A stretch of DNA of 57,592 nt from Saccharicrinis sp. UBA6048 (GTDB lineage Bacteria; Bacteroidota; Bacteroidia; Bacteroidales; Marinilabiliaceae), in NCBI GenBank assembly GCA_002429115.1, contig DIYS01000111.1:1-57592 (forward strand), given 5' to 3'. This document shows, one piece after another, positions 1 to 8,794 of this stretch. The position numbers and the translations under genes were made by a program. The notes beneath the pieces were generated by a model. The model saw only the letters and a program-made list of their open reading frames with translations. It was not told the origin of the DNA and did no database searches. Every line of letters begins with the position of its first letter. The first letter of the stretch is position 1.

Positions 1-685
1 TATATGCTTCATTATAATATTTCAAACCTTGCTCAATCTCAGATTTTCGACGGTAAATATTGGCGATATTAAATAACGCATACAATCTCCCACGATCATC
101 TGCGGCTTTTTCGAGATAATCAACACTTTCCTGATAAAACTTCAAGGCCATGGTATAGTGACCATTTTCCCAATAAATATTTCCAATATTCAGCAAGGCT
201 CGTCCGATATGCTTAACATCCGAAAGTTCTTTAGCTAAACGCTGAGATCGATCCATATAAACCAATGCTGAATCCAATTCAGAAATCAATAGTTTATGTA
301 TCCCCATAAAATAGTTATACGTCAGCCTGGTCCGGTCATTCGCTTCTTCTGTAATCATCGACTTGCATGTCTCAATATAAGTCAGGCTTTTATCAGAGTC
401 TCCTTTTAAACTCTTCAAAATAGCCAGACTCATTAATGCTTTAACCTGTAGTGCGTCCTGATTAAAAACTTCTGAATTACCCAATAACAAATAAGCATAG
501 TGCAAAGCGGTATCTGTATTGTTATACATATAATGCTCCAACAGTTGTTCCAAAATACCTGACTGCTCCTTCTGACTACAACTTTTTAGTTGTTTCTGCA
601 AACTATCAACATTAATTGCACCCAACAGAAGGCTTGCCTGCATAAACAACACAAACACTAAAAAACTGATTCTCATCCCCTTCAT
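1..685 (-). CDS. TPR protein, N-terminal part (runs off window)
   Basis: An open frame on the minus strand runs from ATG at 685 to the left edge without a stop. It begins with a signal peptide or membrane anchor (MKGMRISFLVFVLFMQASLL) and continues as alpha-helical repeats with TPR-like signatures such as ALLNIGNIYWENGHYTMAL and LYALFNIANIYRRKSEI. In Bacteroidota such N-termini usually belong to TPR-type sensor kinases or DNA-binding regulators with a periplasmic TPR domain, but the C-terminal part is outside the window, so the output domain is unknown. A TAnnTTTG box lies just upstream. The TPR reading is secure; the regulatory role is inference. Confidence 0.8.
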   Translation of the reverse strand, partial: MKGMRISFLVFVLFMQASLLLGAINVDSLQKQLKSCSQKEQSGILEQLLEHYMYNNTDTALHYAYLLLGNSEVFNQDALQVKALMSLAILKSLKGDSDKSLTYIETCKSMITEEANDRTRLTYNYFMGIHKLLISELDSALVYMDRSQRLAKELSDVKHIGRALLNIGNIYWENGHYTMALKFYQESVDYLEKAADDRGRLYALFNIANIYRRKSEIEQGLKYYNEAY

Positions 686-698
686 GTTTTTCCCTACG

Positions 699-706
699 CA
701 AATATA
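699..706 (-). promoter_or_regulatory. -7 box of TPR gene
   Basis: TATATTTG on the minus strand matches the Bacteroidota TAnnTTTG box and sits 13 bases upstream of the TPR gene's ATG. I see no good TTTG -33 element at the expected distance. Confidence 0.4.
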
Positions 707-1186
707 TAGCAATAAGTTACTACTCCCTTTATTTGCATACTGATTTATCTCAATCGTTAAAAGACATATATAAACATATAACCCTCAATGTGTATATGCC
801 GTATCTTATTTACATTTATACTTATCCTATCCTTGAGCTGTTTTTAAAGCATCTGAGACGTCTGGATAAAAGGGTGAAATGTTATTTATTCTGAAAAATA
901 TAAAGTTTTAGAAATTTTCTCTTAATAACTCCCCTCTCATTTCTGTATTTAAAAATGCTTGATTTGCTCCCTGATATTTCATGGAAACAAATTAGCCATT
1001 GAGAATATCACCAATTAATTCGATAAACAACAGCCCAATTCATACAAATCTGTAAAATATAAAATTACTCTCATTGTATTGGACTACTTGGGTATTCTTC
1101 ACATGCGCAATAGACATCTTACAAATTGAAACTACAAATTCCAATATTATGACATTTTGCACTTTTATGGATTTTATATGTTATTA

Positions 1187-1209
1187 TTTGATATTTTTAA
1201 ATAGATTTG
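1187..1209 (+). promoter_or_regulatory. asnA promoter (-7 box at 1202-1209)
   Basis: TAGATTTG at 1202-1209 matches the TAnnTTTG consensus. A TTTG at 1187-1190 is nearby but closer than the usual 19-21 base spacing, so only the -7 box is well supported. Confidence 0.45.
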
Positions 1210-1231
1210 CCTTACACTTTAAAACTTTGTG

Positions 1232-2269
1232 ATGGCAAAATTATTTATACCGAAAGATTACAAGTCGCATTTAAACCTGAAACAAACAGAACATGCGATT
1301 AAAACAGTTAAAGATCATTTTCAAACTGCATTATCAGCTGAATTGAGATTAAGACGCGTTACTGCTCCCCTTTTTGTGATGAAAGGTACCGGAATCAATG
1401 ATGATTTAAACGGTTCGGAACGCCCTGTGGCATTTCCTATTAAGGAGTTTGGTGACCAAAAAGCCGAAGTGGTACATTCATTGGCCAAGTGGAAACGTAT
1501 GATGCTTGCGGATTATGAAATAGAGCAGGATTATGGCATTTACACCGATATGAATGCCATTCGACCGGATGAAGAGTTGAGCAATATCCATTCGTTATAT
1601 GTCGATCAATGGGACTGGGAACGCCATATTGGAGAAGAGCACTACAATCTGGAATTTCTAAAGCATATTGTTCGTAAGATATATGAAGTAATGAAACGCA
1701 CTGAATTTATTGTATACGAAAGATATCCATCCATCCGACCAATACTTCCGGAAGAAATCAAATTCATTCAGGCAGAAACTTTGCTTGAAAAGTATCCTGA
1801 TCTCACATCAAAGGAAAGAGAGGATGCTATTGCCAAAGAATATGGTGCTGTGTTTGTAATTGGTATCGGTCATGAGCTAAGTAATGGCGAGAAACATGAC
1901 GGCCGAGCTCCGGATTACGATGATTGGAGTACTGATACAGAGCATGGTTTTAAAGGTCTAAATGGAGATATATTAGTTTGGAACCCAATTCTGGAACGAT
2001 CGTTTGAAATTTCATCCATGGGAATTCGTGTGGCTCCTGAAGTACTGGCTAAACAGCTCGAAATGGAAGGATGTACAGAGCGTAAAGAGCTTCTGTTTCA
2101 TAAACGACTATTGGATGGCGAACTACCTCTCTCAATAGGGGGTGGCATCGGACAATCACGCCTTTGTATGTTCTTTTTGCGCAAAGCCCATATTGGCGAG
2201 ATTCAGTCAAGCATCTGGCCAGATGGTATGCGACAAGAATGTAAGGATAATAATATCGTGCTGGTTTAG
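1232..2269 (+). CDS. asnA: Aspartate--ammonia ligase AsnA
   Basis: Ammonia-dependent asparagine synthetase (EC 6.3.1.1): L-aspartate, ammonia and ATP give asparagine, AMP and PPi in the cytosol. The 345-residue product fits the AsnA family (about 330) and shows class-II aminoacyl-tRNA-synthetase-like blocks: ERPVAFPIKE, VHSLAKWKRMML, SLYVDQWDWE, HDGRAPDYDDW, and near the C-terminus LPLSIGGGIGQSRLCMFFL. I choose ATG at 1232; a GTG directly before it at 1229 is a less likely start. It is monocistronic, convergent with the DUF4136 gene, and the pair share a perfect hairpin. No partner genes for asparagine use are nearby. Confidence 0.97.
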   Translation: MAKLFIPKDYKSHLNLKQTEHAIKTVKDHFQTALSAELRLRRVTAPLFVMKGTGINDDLNGSERPVAFPIKEFGDQKAEVVHSLAKWKRMMLADYEIEQDYGIYTDMNAIRPDEELSNIHSLYVDQWDWERHIGEEHYNLEFLKHIVRKIYEVMKRTEFIVYERYPSIRPILPEEIKFIQAETLLEKYPDLTSKEREDAIAKEYGAVFVIGIGHELSNGEKHDGRAPDYDDWSTDTEHGFKGLNGDILVWNPILERSFEISSMGIRVAPEVLAKQLEMEGCTERKELLFHKRLLDGELPLSIGGGIGQSRLCMFFLRKAHIGEIQSSIWPDGMRQECKDNNIVLV

Positions 2270-2276
2270 AAACATC

Positions 2277-2304
2277 AGTAGGCAAATCTTTTGATTTGCC
2301 TACT
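2277..2304. terminator. Hairpin between asnA and DUF4136 gene
   Basis: Perfect 12-bp inverted repeat (arms AGTAGGCAAATC and GATTTGCCTACT, loop TTTT) between convergent genes. There is no long T-run on either strand, so termination is plausible rather than certain. Confidence 0.55.
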
Positions 2305-2312
2305 AAAAACCT

Positions 2313-2888
2313 CTATTTCATTTTCTTTATTGGAAACTTGCTCATTAGTGCTGACACATTTCTTGGAATCGTCTTTTCGCGTTTCTGAGGATCTTCAGTA
2401 ACCGTAGCCTTAGCAACACCTTGCCAAACCTGCTCCTTAGAAGAACCATCAAAAACATCCATCACTAAACTACCTTCCAGGTAATCAGTTTCTGAATAAG
2501 ATGTAGTGGCATAGCCAGAACCCCAGCCACCACCATAACGACGGTAACCACGATAACCTGTCGAGTAATAGTCTGTATAGGCAGTTGTACTTGTTTTCTG
2601 GTCAACTACGATAAATAAACTGATTTCCATATCGCCACCTGATTCAACATGTTTCAATCCGCGAGCTGCAAATTCATTCGCAAACGAGTCTTTAAAACGC
2701 TTCTTATCAAAGTCAGAAAGCTTATCACCACTATGCTTTTCCCACCCCAGGAAACTATAGGTTTTGTACTGACTGAAATCAACCGTTTTATCCACATCAC
2801 TCACAACTGTAACCGATGAACATGATGATAGGATAAATACCATCATTACGACTGAAATTGTATAAATTACTCCATTGGCATACTTCAT
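2313..2888 (-). CDS. DUF4136 lipoprotein
   Basis: 191-residue predicted lipoprotein. The N-terminus has a hydrophobic segment ending in a lipobox (FILSSCSS), and the mature part starts with VSDVDKTVDFSQYKTYSFLGW, typical of DUF4136 proteins, with the family's two halves separated by a low-complexity Gly/Tyr/Arg stretch (about residues 108-128). The end is basic. DUF4136 proteins are envelope lipoproteins of unknown function. It is a single gene on the minus strand, convergent with asnA. The family call rests on the characteristic N-terminal pattern; no function can be assigned. Confidence 0.85.
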   Translation of the reverse strand: MKYANGVIYTISVVMMVFILSSCSSVTVVSDVDKTVDFSQYKTYSFLGWEKHSGDKLSDFDKKRFKDSFANEFAARGLKHVESGGDMEISLFIVVDQKTSTTAYTDYYSTGYRGYRRYGGGWGSGYATTSYSETDYLEGSLVMDVFDGSSKEQVWQGVAKATVTEDPQKREKTIPRNVSALMSKFPIKKMK

Positions 2889-3059
2889 AATTAATTTTTT
2901 AAAGGTTATTTGAATAAAAGTATAACACTTAAAAGTAAGCTATTAATTTCTTTTTAGCTACTCTATCAACTACAAATTAGAAATTTAAACAAAGTTGTTC
3001 CATTCTTTAAACCAATATAGTTCAATCATATAATTAACATCCAATATTTATAGAAATGA

Positions 3060-3088
3060 CAAAGCCACTCTCTTGAGAAAGTGGCTCA
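3060..3088 (-). terminator. Terminator of thioredoxin-TPR gene
   Basis: Minus-strand stem with outer arms AGCCACT / AGTGGCT and additional inner pairing, followed by TTTGTCATTTC, directly after the stop of the 3113-4327 gene. Confidence 0.6.
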
Positions 3089-3112
3089 ATATCATAAATT
3101 AGGTATCAACGC

Positions 3113-4327
3113 TTACATCGCTTCAATATCTTCTCTCAGTTGCATTGCACGAGGGTCATTCTGACCGCCTGCTGCCTCATTTTTCGTAATAAAAGCATTG
3201 ATGTTACTTAATGCCTTTTCTTTGTTACCGGTCGCTTTATACAGATTTGCCAGGCAGTAGTACGCTGCCAAGTTTCTAGAATCTTCTTTTAAAAGCCCTT
3301 CTACCAAGGTTATAGTTTTTGGGTACAAACCTGATCCTTTAAACTGTGGATCCATACCTATCCGGTAAGCTGTCTGAATAAGCATGCCTTCAGCCATTCT
3401 GGCATCTTTCTTTTTGGCTTCTTCGACTTGTTTCATGCTGGCATCAAACCATTTGTCATACTCTTTCTTCGATAAGTAGTAGTTGCTAATCAACTGTGAC
3501 TCGATCATAGCCAATTGAGGTGAATTGAACACCTTCTTTACTTCTGCTATTTCAGCGTTTAACTCTTCTAATGTATTATATGTCTCCGCTTTCTTTGATA
3601 GGTAGGCTTTTACACACTGCCCCATTACACCATCGTAATTATCTTGTCCAATTCCTTCGGCAGCAATAAACTTCTCTTTATTGGCAACGATGTAGTTGAA
3701 GGTTTCGCTACCATATTCTAATGCATTTGAATAACCAATAACCGTAAAAGCATCCACATTAATCAGCTGATCTTTTGGAGTGTCTGCAATGAACTCCTGT
3801 CCAACAGGCAACATTTTTTCCTGTTCATATGCAGCGTGTAATGCCCGAACATATTTGCGCAGAAATACAACATCACGCTCACCGTCGGCATACTTTTTAT
3901 GCATGGTACCAATCTGCTTAGATGGGTCGGTTGCAATGCCTGCATTTTCAATTAAACCTGCAACATTTGTTCCTCCCACAATTTTATGAACCACCTTACC
4001 GTTGGTATCCATAAATAATAATGTTGGAAACGCCTGAACACCATACTTCTTAGCTAACTCAGGTCCCTCGCCCTTTTCCATATCCATCTTGATATTTACA
4101 AACTGCTTATTAAACACATCGCCCACTTCTTTCTGAGGAAATACTTCTTTAGCAATTTGCTTACATGGTCCGCACCAGGTGGTGTAGCAATCCATAAAAA
4201 CAAGCTTATTCTCAGCTTTGGCTTTGGCCAGTGCTTCGGCAAATGTGCCATGTTCAAATTGGATTCCCTGCGCCATTAAGTTGGCTGAAATAATTAATGC
4301 CGTAATGGCTAGTACTAGTTTTTTCAT
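3113..4327 (-). CDS. Periplasmic thioredoxin-fold protein with C-terminal TPRs
   Basis: 404 residues with a cleavable signal peptide (MKKLVLAITALIISANLMAQ). A thioredoxin domain of about residues 25-140 carries the dithiol WCGPC (Cys52 and Cys55) and the cis-Pro loop AFPTL, which supports thiol-disulfide exchange or reductase activity in the periplasm. Residues beyond about 150 are helical and end in a TPR-like unit (LAAYYCLANLYKATGNKEKA). It is the last gene of a minus-strand series with two TlpA-type proteins and a Cys-rich propeller, which suggests a shared redox task. A terminator follows it. The substrate is unknown. Confidence 0.88.
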   Translation of the reverse strand: MKKLVLAITALIISANLMAQGIQFEHGTFAEALAKAKAENKLVFMDCYTTWCGPCKQIAKEVFPQKEVGDVFNKQFVNIKMDMEKGEGPELAKKYGVQAFPTLLFMDTNGKVVHKIVGGTNVAGLIENAGIATDPSKQIGTMHKKYADGERDVVFLRKYVRALHAAYEQEKMLPVGQEFIADTPKDQLINVDAFTVIGYSNALEYGSETFNYIVANKEKFIAAEGIGQDNYDGVMGQCVKAYLSKKAETYNTLEELNAEIAEVKKVFNSPQLAMIESQLISNYYLSKKEYDKWFDASMKQVEEAKKKDARMAEGMLIQTAYRIGMDPQFKGSGLYPKTITLVEGLLKEDSRNLAAYYCLANLYKATGNKEKALSNINAFITKNEAAGGQNDPRAMQLREDIEAM

Positions 4328-4338
4328 ATCTATTCTAT

Positions 4339-4375
4339 TTAGCTGCTGGCTACTAGCTAATAGCTGCCAGCTAAT
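4339..4375. repeat. AGCT-rich imperfect palindrome
   Basis: About 36 bases made of repeated AGCT/AGCTA words, with TTAGCTG at one end and CAGCTAA at the other. It resembles the short degenerate repeats seen elsewhere between genes in this window. Confidence 0.5.
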
Positions 4376-4384
4376 TGTTTTTTC

Positions 4385-4407
4385 ATAAAAGAAGCTGATA
4401 GCTTCTT
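4385..4407 (-). terminator. Terminator of propeller lipoprotein gene
   Basis: Perfect 8-bp hairpin AAGAAGCT / AGCTTCTT with a 3-base loop. On the minus strand it is followed by TTATG and then a T-rich stretch, 38 bases beyond the stop of the 4446 gene. Confidence 0.55.
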
Positions 4408-4445
4408 CGGACTCCGGTCTCTGTACTTCGGACTTATCTTACTCA

Positions 4446-6080
4446 TCAATTAATGGAAACACATTTTACCAATCCCTTTTCACGTGATGCCAGATATAGG
4501 TTATCCTCAGCATCAACAATCATAGGGATATATGAACAGCCCTTAACCAGTTCTTCAATTCCGGCAATTTGCTTAGCTCCTTCTTTGCTAAACACTTTAA
4601 TTCGGGTTGGATCTTTTTCAACTGTTACAATGGCGCCATTACTTAAAGAAGCCACGCTCACCGGATTACAACAACCATGGAAATCATCCAGTCCTTTGCC
4701 TCTTTTACCAAAAGCTGTTACAATTTTCCCATTATAGTCGTATCCCTGAACTTTAAAAGCTCCCAGGTTGGCTACCAATAATTCCTTCTTACTATTTACC
4801 GAAAAATCAAGTATTCCACAACAAGGGCGCATATCTTCAATAGTGTTTACATGTTCACCGGTTTTCTTATTAAACATTGAGATCTTCTTATTGCTGTGAT
4901 CTGCTACCATCAGATTTTCATCAACCACGCGGGTACCACTGGCTGTCTTCATATCCTTTAAAGCATACTTTGTCAGTTCTTTCCCGTCAGTATTCAGCAC
5001 ATGACACTCAACACCCATTGGGATACTCTGCGACATTACCTTACCTCTTATCTTCATTTCCTTTTCTTCCGTAAGCGTAGACATGACGTAAATCTTATCT
5101 TCCAAATCAACAGAAACAGATGAAACAGAACCATTTATCTGCGGCTTGAATTTCTTCAATTCTTTTCCTGAAGGATCAAGTATTTGAATGGATCCGTCAT
5201 GAAGCAAGGCGCAAATATTGTTGTTTTTAAAAGCTGCCAAATAAACGATTCCGTTCAGATTCTCTCCATTATACGTTTTATCAACTTTGTAAGAAACATT
5301 ACTGGCATCGGCAATTATCGTTTCAATCCCCAATTCAACAGCCATCATTTCATTCGCTTTCTTCTCTATCTCAACAATTAAAGGATGTTTTCGTAAATCA
5401 GCATGTAAGGTATCTACCATACTTAAGAGCTGCTCGGCAGATTTGCCATATGTTTTACTTTGTATGATTAAACCTGAAAAATAAGCTTTGGGATATTGCT
5501 TTAAAAACCTTGCTTTTAATTGATCATACTCAGCCAGCATTGGATTATAAACAGCCATAAAATCCTGATGTGATTTTGCCACCTCTTCCTGCGTTGGATT
5601 TTCGTTTGTCTGTCCTCCATACAGCTTTTTAAATCTCGGTATGTAAGTATCGATAATCTTATTGGCGTCTTTCAGGTAGATCTCATAATCATCCTGTTTT
5701 TTACTACCGGTAGCAATCGCATGATGAAACTGGTCAGCACGGCCTTTCAGTGTCATCTTGCAGTTTTCAATAATCAGCTGCTTATGTGGCCATACCAGGA
5801 AGTTATCGTCATGAATGCCATCATCCAATATCAATTCGGCTTTTATTGGTTCAGGATAATCTCCGGTTAATTGAAAATTTCCATCAATAATTTTAGCCGT
5901 ATCCCTGACAAAAAGCTTTTCTGTTTTTATCGACAGAATTACATTTCCTTCAGTAATCCCTTCAAGGCTTCCGTTTAATTCAAAGGTGGTGCTTTCTTTT
6001 TTTTGCGGTTTATTATTACAAGCGAATAGTACACTCACCATTAATAAGCCAATCAGTAATTGTTTTAAATCAAGTTTCAT
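4446..6080 (-). CDS. DUF4369 lipoprotein with NHL/6-bladed propeller and vicinal Cys pairs
   Basis: 544-residue predicted lipoprotein (signal peptide with lipobox LFACNN). The N-terminal about 100 residues resemble DUF4369 (FELNGSLEGITEGNVILSI). A helical linker follows, then from about residue 255 a beta-propeller of NHL type (GIVYLAAFKNNNICALLHDG, VSVDLEDKIYVMS, MIVDAEDNLYLAS). Two vicinal cysteine pairs stand out: PCCG (Cys420-421) and GCCNP (Cys470-471), with further cysteines in KGCSY and VKCVS. I choose ATG at 6080, directly before the signal peptide; an in-frame TTG at 6107 would add nine charged residues. It sits between thioredoxin-type genes, so the cysteines may be redox or metal sites; this is inference. 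Confidence 0.8.
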   Translation of the reverse strand: MKLDLKQLLIGLLMVSVLFACNNKPQKKESTTFELNGSLEGITEGNVILSIKTEKLFVRDTAKIIDGNFQLTGDYPEPIKAELILDDGIHDDNFLVWPHKQLIIENCKMTLKGRADQFHHAIATGSKKQDDYEIYLKDANKIIDTYIPRFKKLYGGQTNENPTQEEVAKSHQDFMAVYNPMLAEYDQLKARFLKQYPKAYFSGLIIQSKTYGKSAEQLLSMVDTLHADLRKHPLIVEIEKKANEMMAVELGIETIIADASNVSYKVDKTYNGENLNGIVYLAAFKNNNICALLHDGSIQILDPSGKELKKFKPQINGSVSSVSVDLEDKIYVMSTLTEEKEMKIRGKVMSQSIPMGVECHVLNTDGKELTKYALKDMKTASGTRVVDENLMVADHSNKKISMFNKKTGEHVNTIEDMRPCCGILDFSVNSKKELLVANLGAFKVQGYDYNGKIVTAFGKRGKGLDDFHGCCNPVSVASLSNGAIVTVEKDPTRIKVFSKEGAKQIAGIEELVKGCSYIPMIVDAEDNLYLASREKGLVKCVSIN

Positions 6081-6216
6081 TTTTGTTTTTAGTTTTTGTT
6101 TGTTCAATTGGAGCTAATATTTCAATAAACCTTAGTGTCTTATTTCTGATATTCCCTACGAATTCGAGGCAAGCTGTGTATCTTTTGGCAGAATATTTAA
6201 GCGTGCTGTAAATAGT

Positions 6217-6283
6217 CTTGATACTTTGTACTTGATACTCTGTACTTTTCTGGCTCGCCCAGGTTAGGTTAATTTAGGTTAAT
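6217..6283. repeat. Two short tandem repeats
   Basis: CTTGATACTTTGTA at 6217-6230 is followed directly by CTTGATACTCTGTA (one mismatch), and TTAGGTTAAT occurs twice back to back at 6264-6283. Both lie in the 285-base gap that splits the thioredoxin gene series. Confidence 0.7.
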
Positions 6284-6292
6284 ACACCTCTT

Positions 6293-6340
6293 TAAAAACA
6301 ACAAATCGAACAACTTAGTCAGAGTCATTCGATTTTGTTA
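6293..6340 (-). terminator. Terminator of DUF4369-TlpA gene (6366)
   Basis: Minus-strand stem AACAAAATCGAA pairing with TTCGATTTGTT (one bulge) and followed by GTTTTTA. It suggests transcription from susCD largely ends here. Confidence 0.5.
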
Positions 6341-6365
6341 TTTCAGTGTTAAATAATCAATTTCA

Positions 6366-7562
6366 TTATTTGCCGAAGATGCTTTCAAACAACTTATCCA
6401 TCTCCTCGTCGGTGCCACCATCGGCAGCGAAGCGTCCGATTATTTTACCTGTTGGATCAATCAGTATTTTTGTAGGAAGAGAATGCACAGCGTAATCATC
6501 ACCAATACTCTCTCCTTTGCGCTTATCTCCGTTTAAAATGTGGCGCCATATACCAATCTCATCTTCTTTCACTGCTTTGTGCCAGGCTGCTTCATTGCCA
6601 TCATCACTGGCAATACCTATTATTTCTAATCCTTTATCGTGGTATTTACTATATAAACTAATCAAGTGAGGATTTCCGGCACGACATGGCTTACACCACG
6701 ATGCCCAGAAGTCGAGCAATACATACTGACCTTTAAAGTCGGCCAAACTTATTGGCTCACCCTTAATATCATTTTTAGCAAATGGTGTTGCCTGACTGCC
6801 AGGTGCTCCTTTTTGGCTCTTTTTGATATCAGCCAGAATAGACTGCCCGATTATACTTTGCTGCACTTTTGATCCTAAGGCATCATACCTTTGTTTAACC
6901 TCATCGAGCGGCATATAGCTCTTTTGCATTCGCAAAATGCTGGCGGTAATAAATGATGAAGGATGCTCATTCATATACTTTAATGATACGTTGCCCATTC
7001 GAGAAGTAAATGGTTTTAATGCATCATATGCCGATTGCGCCTTATTTTTCAGAATGTTTATTTCTTCCTCTGACAACTTAGCTCTCGAACCCTTCATATA
7101 AGCCATATTAGCCTCATCATAGGCCTTGCTTAAAGGTGCCATTTCATCAAGTATGGGTTGTTGCAGTTCATCATACTTGTTTTGCTCATCCTGAATAGCC
7201 GACCCGGAAATTTTTACTGGTAAGTCGGCTCCACCCCATTTTACTGACTTTGCCATTGCTACATCACCTTCAATGCTTATCTCACTATTCTCGAGCCAAA
7301 TGGAAAATGAATAATCACCTGGCGTTATACTTGCCCTAAGTTGATGTGGATAATCTATATTACCGTTGAGCTCAAACCGGCCTTTTTGTATTTGTGCCGA
7401 ATCAACAACAATAGCTCTTTGATTGTCATGGTCATAATAACCTAATGTTATTTTTCCATTTTCCAGACCTTTAATTTTACCTTTTAATCGGTAGCCGTCT
7501 GTTTGTGCAGTCGTGACAAGTCCGAATACGGCCATCAACAATACAATTGAAAAATATCTCAT
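6366..7562 (-). CDS. DUF4369-TlpA family thiol-disulfide oxidoreductase
   Basis: 398 residues with a signal peptide (VLLMAVFGLVTTAQT). The first about 110 residues look like DUF4369 (YRLKGKIKGLENGKITLGYY), the middle is helical, and residues about 255-398 form an AhpC/TSA-TlpA thioredoxin domain with dithiol WCKPC (Cys290, Cys293) and cis-Pro segment HSLPTKILIDPTG. Such proteins act in the periplasm as reductants of disulfides. It is 18 bases downstream of a paralogue of the same layout and followed by a terminator. No lipobox is visible, so it is probably soluble, unlike the neighbour. Substrate not determinable. Confidence 0.88.
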   Translation of the reverse strand: MRYFSIVLLMAVFGLVTTAQTDGYRLKGKIKGLENGKITLGYYDHDNQRAIVVDSAQIQKGRFELNGNIDYPHQLRASITPGDYSFSIWLENSEISIEGDVAMAKSVKWGGADLPVKISGSAIQDEQNKYDELQQPILDEMAPLSKAYDEANMAYMKGSRAKLSEEEINILKNKAQSAYDALKPFTSRMGNVSLKYMNEHPSSFITASILRMQKSYMPLDEVKQRYDALGSKVQQSIIGQSILADIKKSQKGAPGSQATPFAKNDIKGEPISLADFKGQYVLLDFWASWCKPCRAGNPHLISLYSKYHDKGLEIIGIASDDGNEAAWHKAVKEDEIGIWRHILNGDKRKGESIGDDYAVHSLPTKILIDPTGKIIGRFAADGGTDEEMDKLFESIFGK

Positions 7563-7580
7563 AATAGATCAACACGTTTA

Positions 7581-8729
7581 TTAAAATCCAAATATCTCTT
7601 CCAACTTCTTATCCAGTTCGTCGCCATGAAGTAGCTTGGCGATGATGATTCCATTGGCATCAATCAGAACGGTAGATGGTAAAAAATCCATACCATAAAG
7701 ACTGATGATTTCTGCTGGAGCCGGGTTAGAAGGAAACCTGTCAGCAACATGAATCCAAGGTGTCTGATCTTCTTCAATTGCCTTAAGCCACATTTCATTG
7801 TTAGTATCATTGGTTATACCAACTACCTCAAATCCTTTATCATGATACTTGGCATACAGTTCTTTTACATGTGGAAATGAAGCACGGCATGGCTTACACC
7901 AGCTGGCCCAGAAGTCGATCAATACGTATTGTCCTTTAAGGCTCGATAATGAAAAATCTTCTCCTTTATCTGTTTTTAGAGTAAAGTCGGGTGCCGGTTT
8001 GCCAGGCTGAATAGCTAATTTGGCATCAATATCTTCTTTTACATCTACAATTGTTGGGTGCTGTTTGGAAGTCTCCGGCAAAGCATTGTATAAGTCCAAC
8101 ATCTCATCCAGAGTAGCTTCTCTTTTTATAAAAGGAAACACCTGCGTTACAAAATATTGATCAATATGCTGCTCGAGAAAGGCTTTTTGAGCTTTCCAGG
8201 TTTCTTTTTTAAGATCTTCGCTAAGGTGGCTGTATTCTTCCTTAAGCTCTTCATAAGCCTCCCATTGTTTTGCTTCGTAGGCTTCCATCATTTTAGTATG
8301 AACAGCTTTGCAATCTGCAAATTCAGGCTGATTCATAATCGTTTCATTCATACCACTAAACTCTTGTGAGAGATCATGGTTGGCACATCCGCTTAACTCT
8401 ATTGCCTGGATATATCCTCGTTGGGCATCTGCCACATCAGCTTTTATTGTTAGTTCTCCATTTTCCAGAATGCATCCAAAGGACAGCTTTGCATCAATTA
8501 ATTGAAATGAATAAGAGGATGTTTCGATACTTGGCAGAGAATACTCAAATTGCCCAGCTGTAACAGGCACTGTATCTATGGCCGTAAACGTCATGGTAGC
8601 TCGTGAGAAAGTACCAATTACTAATTGATCATCTTCTACACCAGTGATGGTTCCGGTCAGGTTAAATTGGTTAGGTTGCGAGCATGCAAATAGCGCTACT
8701 ATTGATAATAAGCCTAGTAGTTTTTTCAT
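7581..8729 (-). CDS. DUF4369-TlpA family lipoprotein
   Basis: 382-residue predicted lipoprotein (lipobox LFAC, Cys16). The N-terminal DUF4369-like part (FNLTGTITGVEDDQLVIGTF) is followed by a helical linker and a C-terminal TlpA thioredoxin domain with WCKPC (Cys278, Cys281) and FLPSTVLIDANG around the cis-Pro. It lies 65 bases after susD and just before a second DUF4369-TlpA gene, so it is probably cotranscribed with susCD. Thiol reductases at this position are common beside Bacteroidota SusCD pairs whose substrate is not a simple glycan; the true substrate here is unknown. Confidence 0.88.
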   Translation of the reverse strand: MKKLLGLLSIVALFACSQPNQFNLTGTITGVEDDQLVIGTFSRATMTFTAIDTVPVTAGQFEYSLPSIETSSYSFQLIDAKLSFGCILENGELTIKADVADAQRGYIQAIELSGCANHDLSQEFSGMNETIMNQPEFADCKAVHTKMMEAYEAKQWEAYEELKEEYSHLSEDLKKETWKAQKAFLEQHIDQYFVTQVFPFIKREATLDEMLDLYNALPETSKQHPTIVDVKEDIDAKLAIQPGKPAPDFTLKTDKGEDFSLSSLKGQYVLIDFWASWCKPCRASFPHVKELYAKYHDKGFEVVGITNDTNNEMWLKAIEEDQTPWIHVADRFPSNPAPAEIISLYGMDFLPSTVLIDANGIIIAKLLHGDELDKKLEEIFGF

Positions 8730-8794
8730 TTTAGAAAGTTTTAAAGTAATTTTTTGATACCCGACAAGCTGATTGAGCCTGCCGGGTACTTATC

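Larger units (their letters stand above)
686..1231. other. Intergenic region, 546 bases
   Basis: AT-rich divergent spacer between the TPR gene and asnA. It holds the -7 boxes of both genes and no convincing ORF, RNA gene or long repeat. Confidence 0.5.

Noticed and set aside
2049..2285. Minus-strand ORF overlapping the end of asnA and the hairpin
   Set aside because: Composition reflects the asnA reverse strand; no signals, no recognisable domain.
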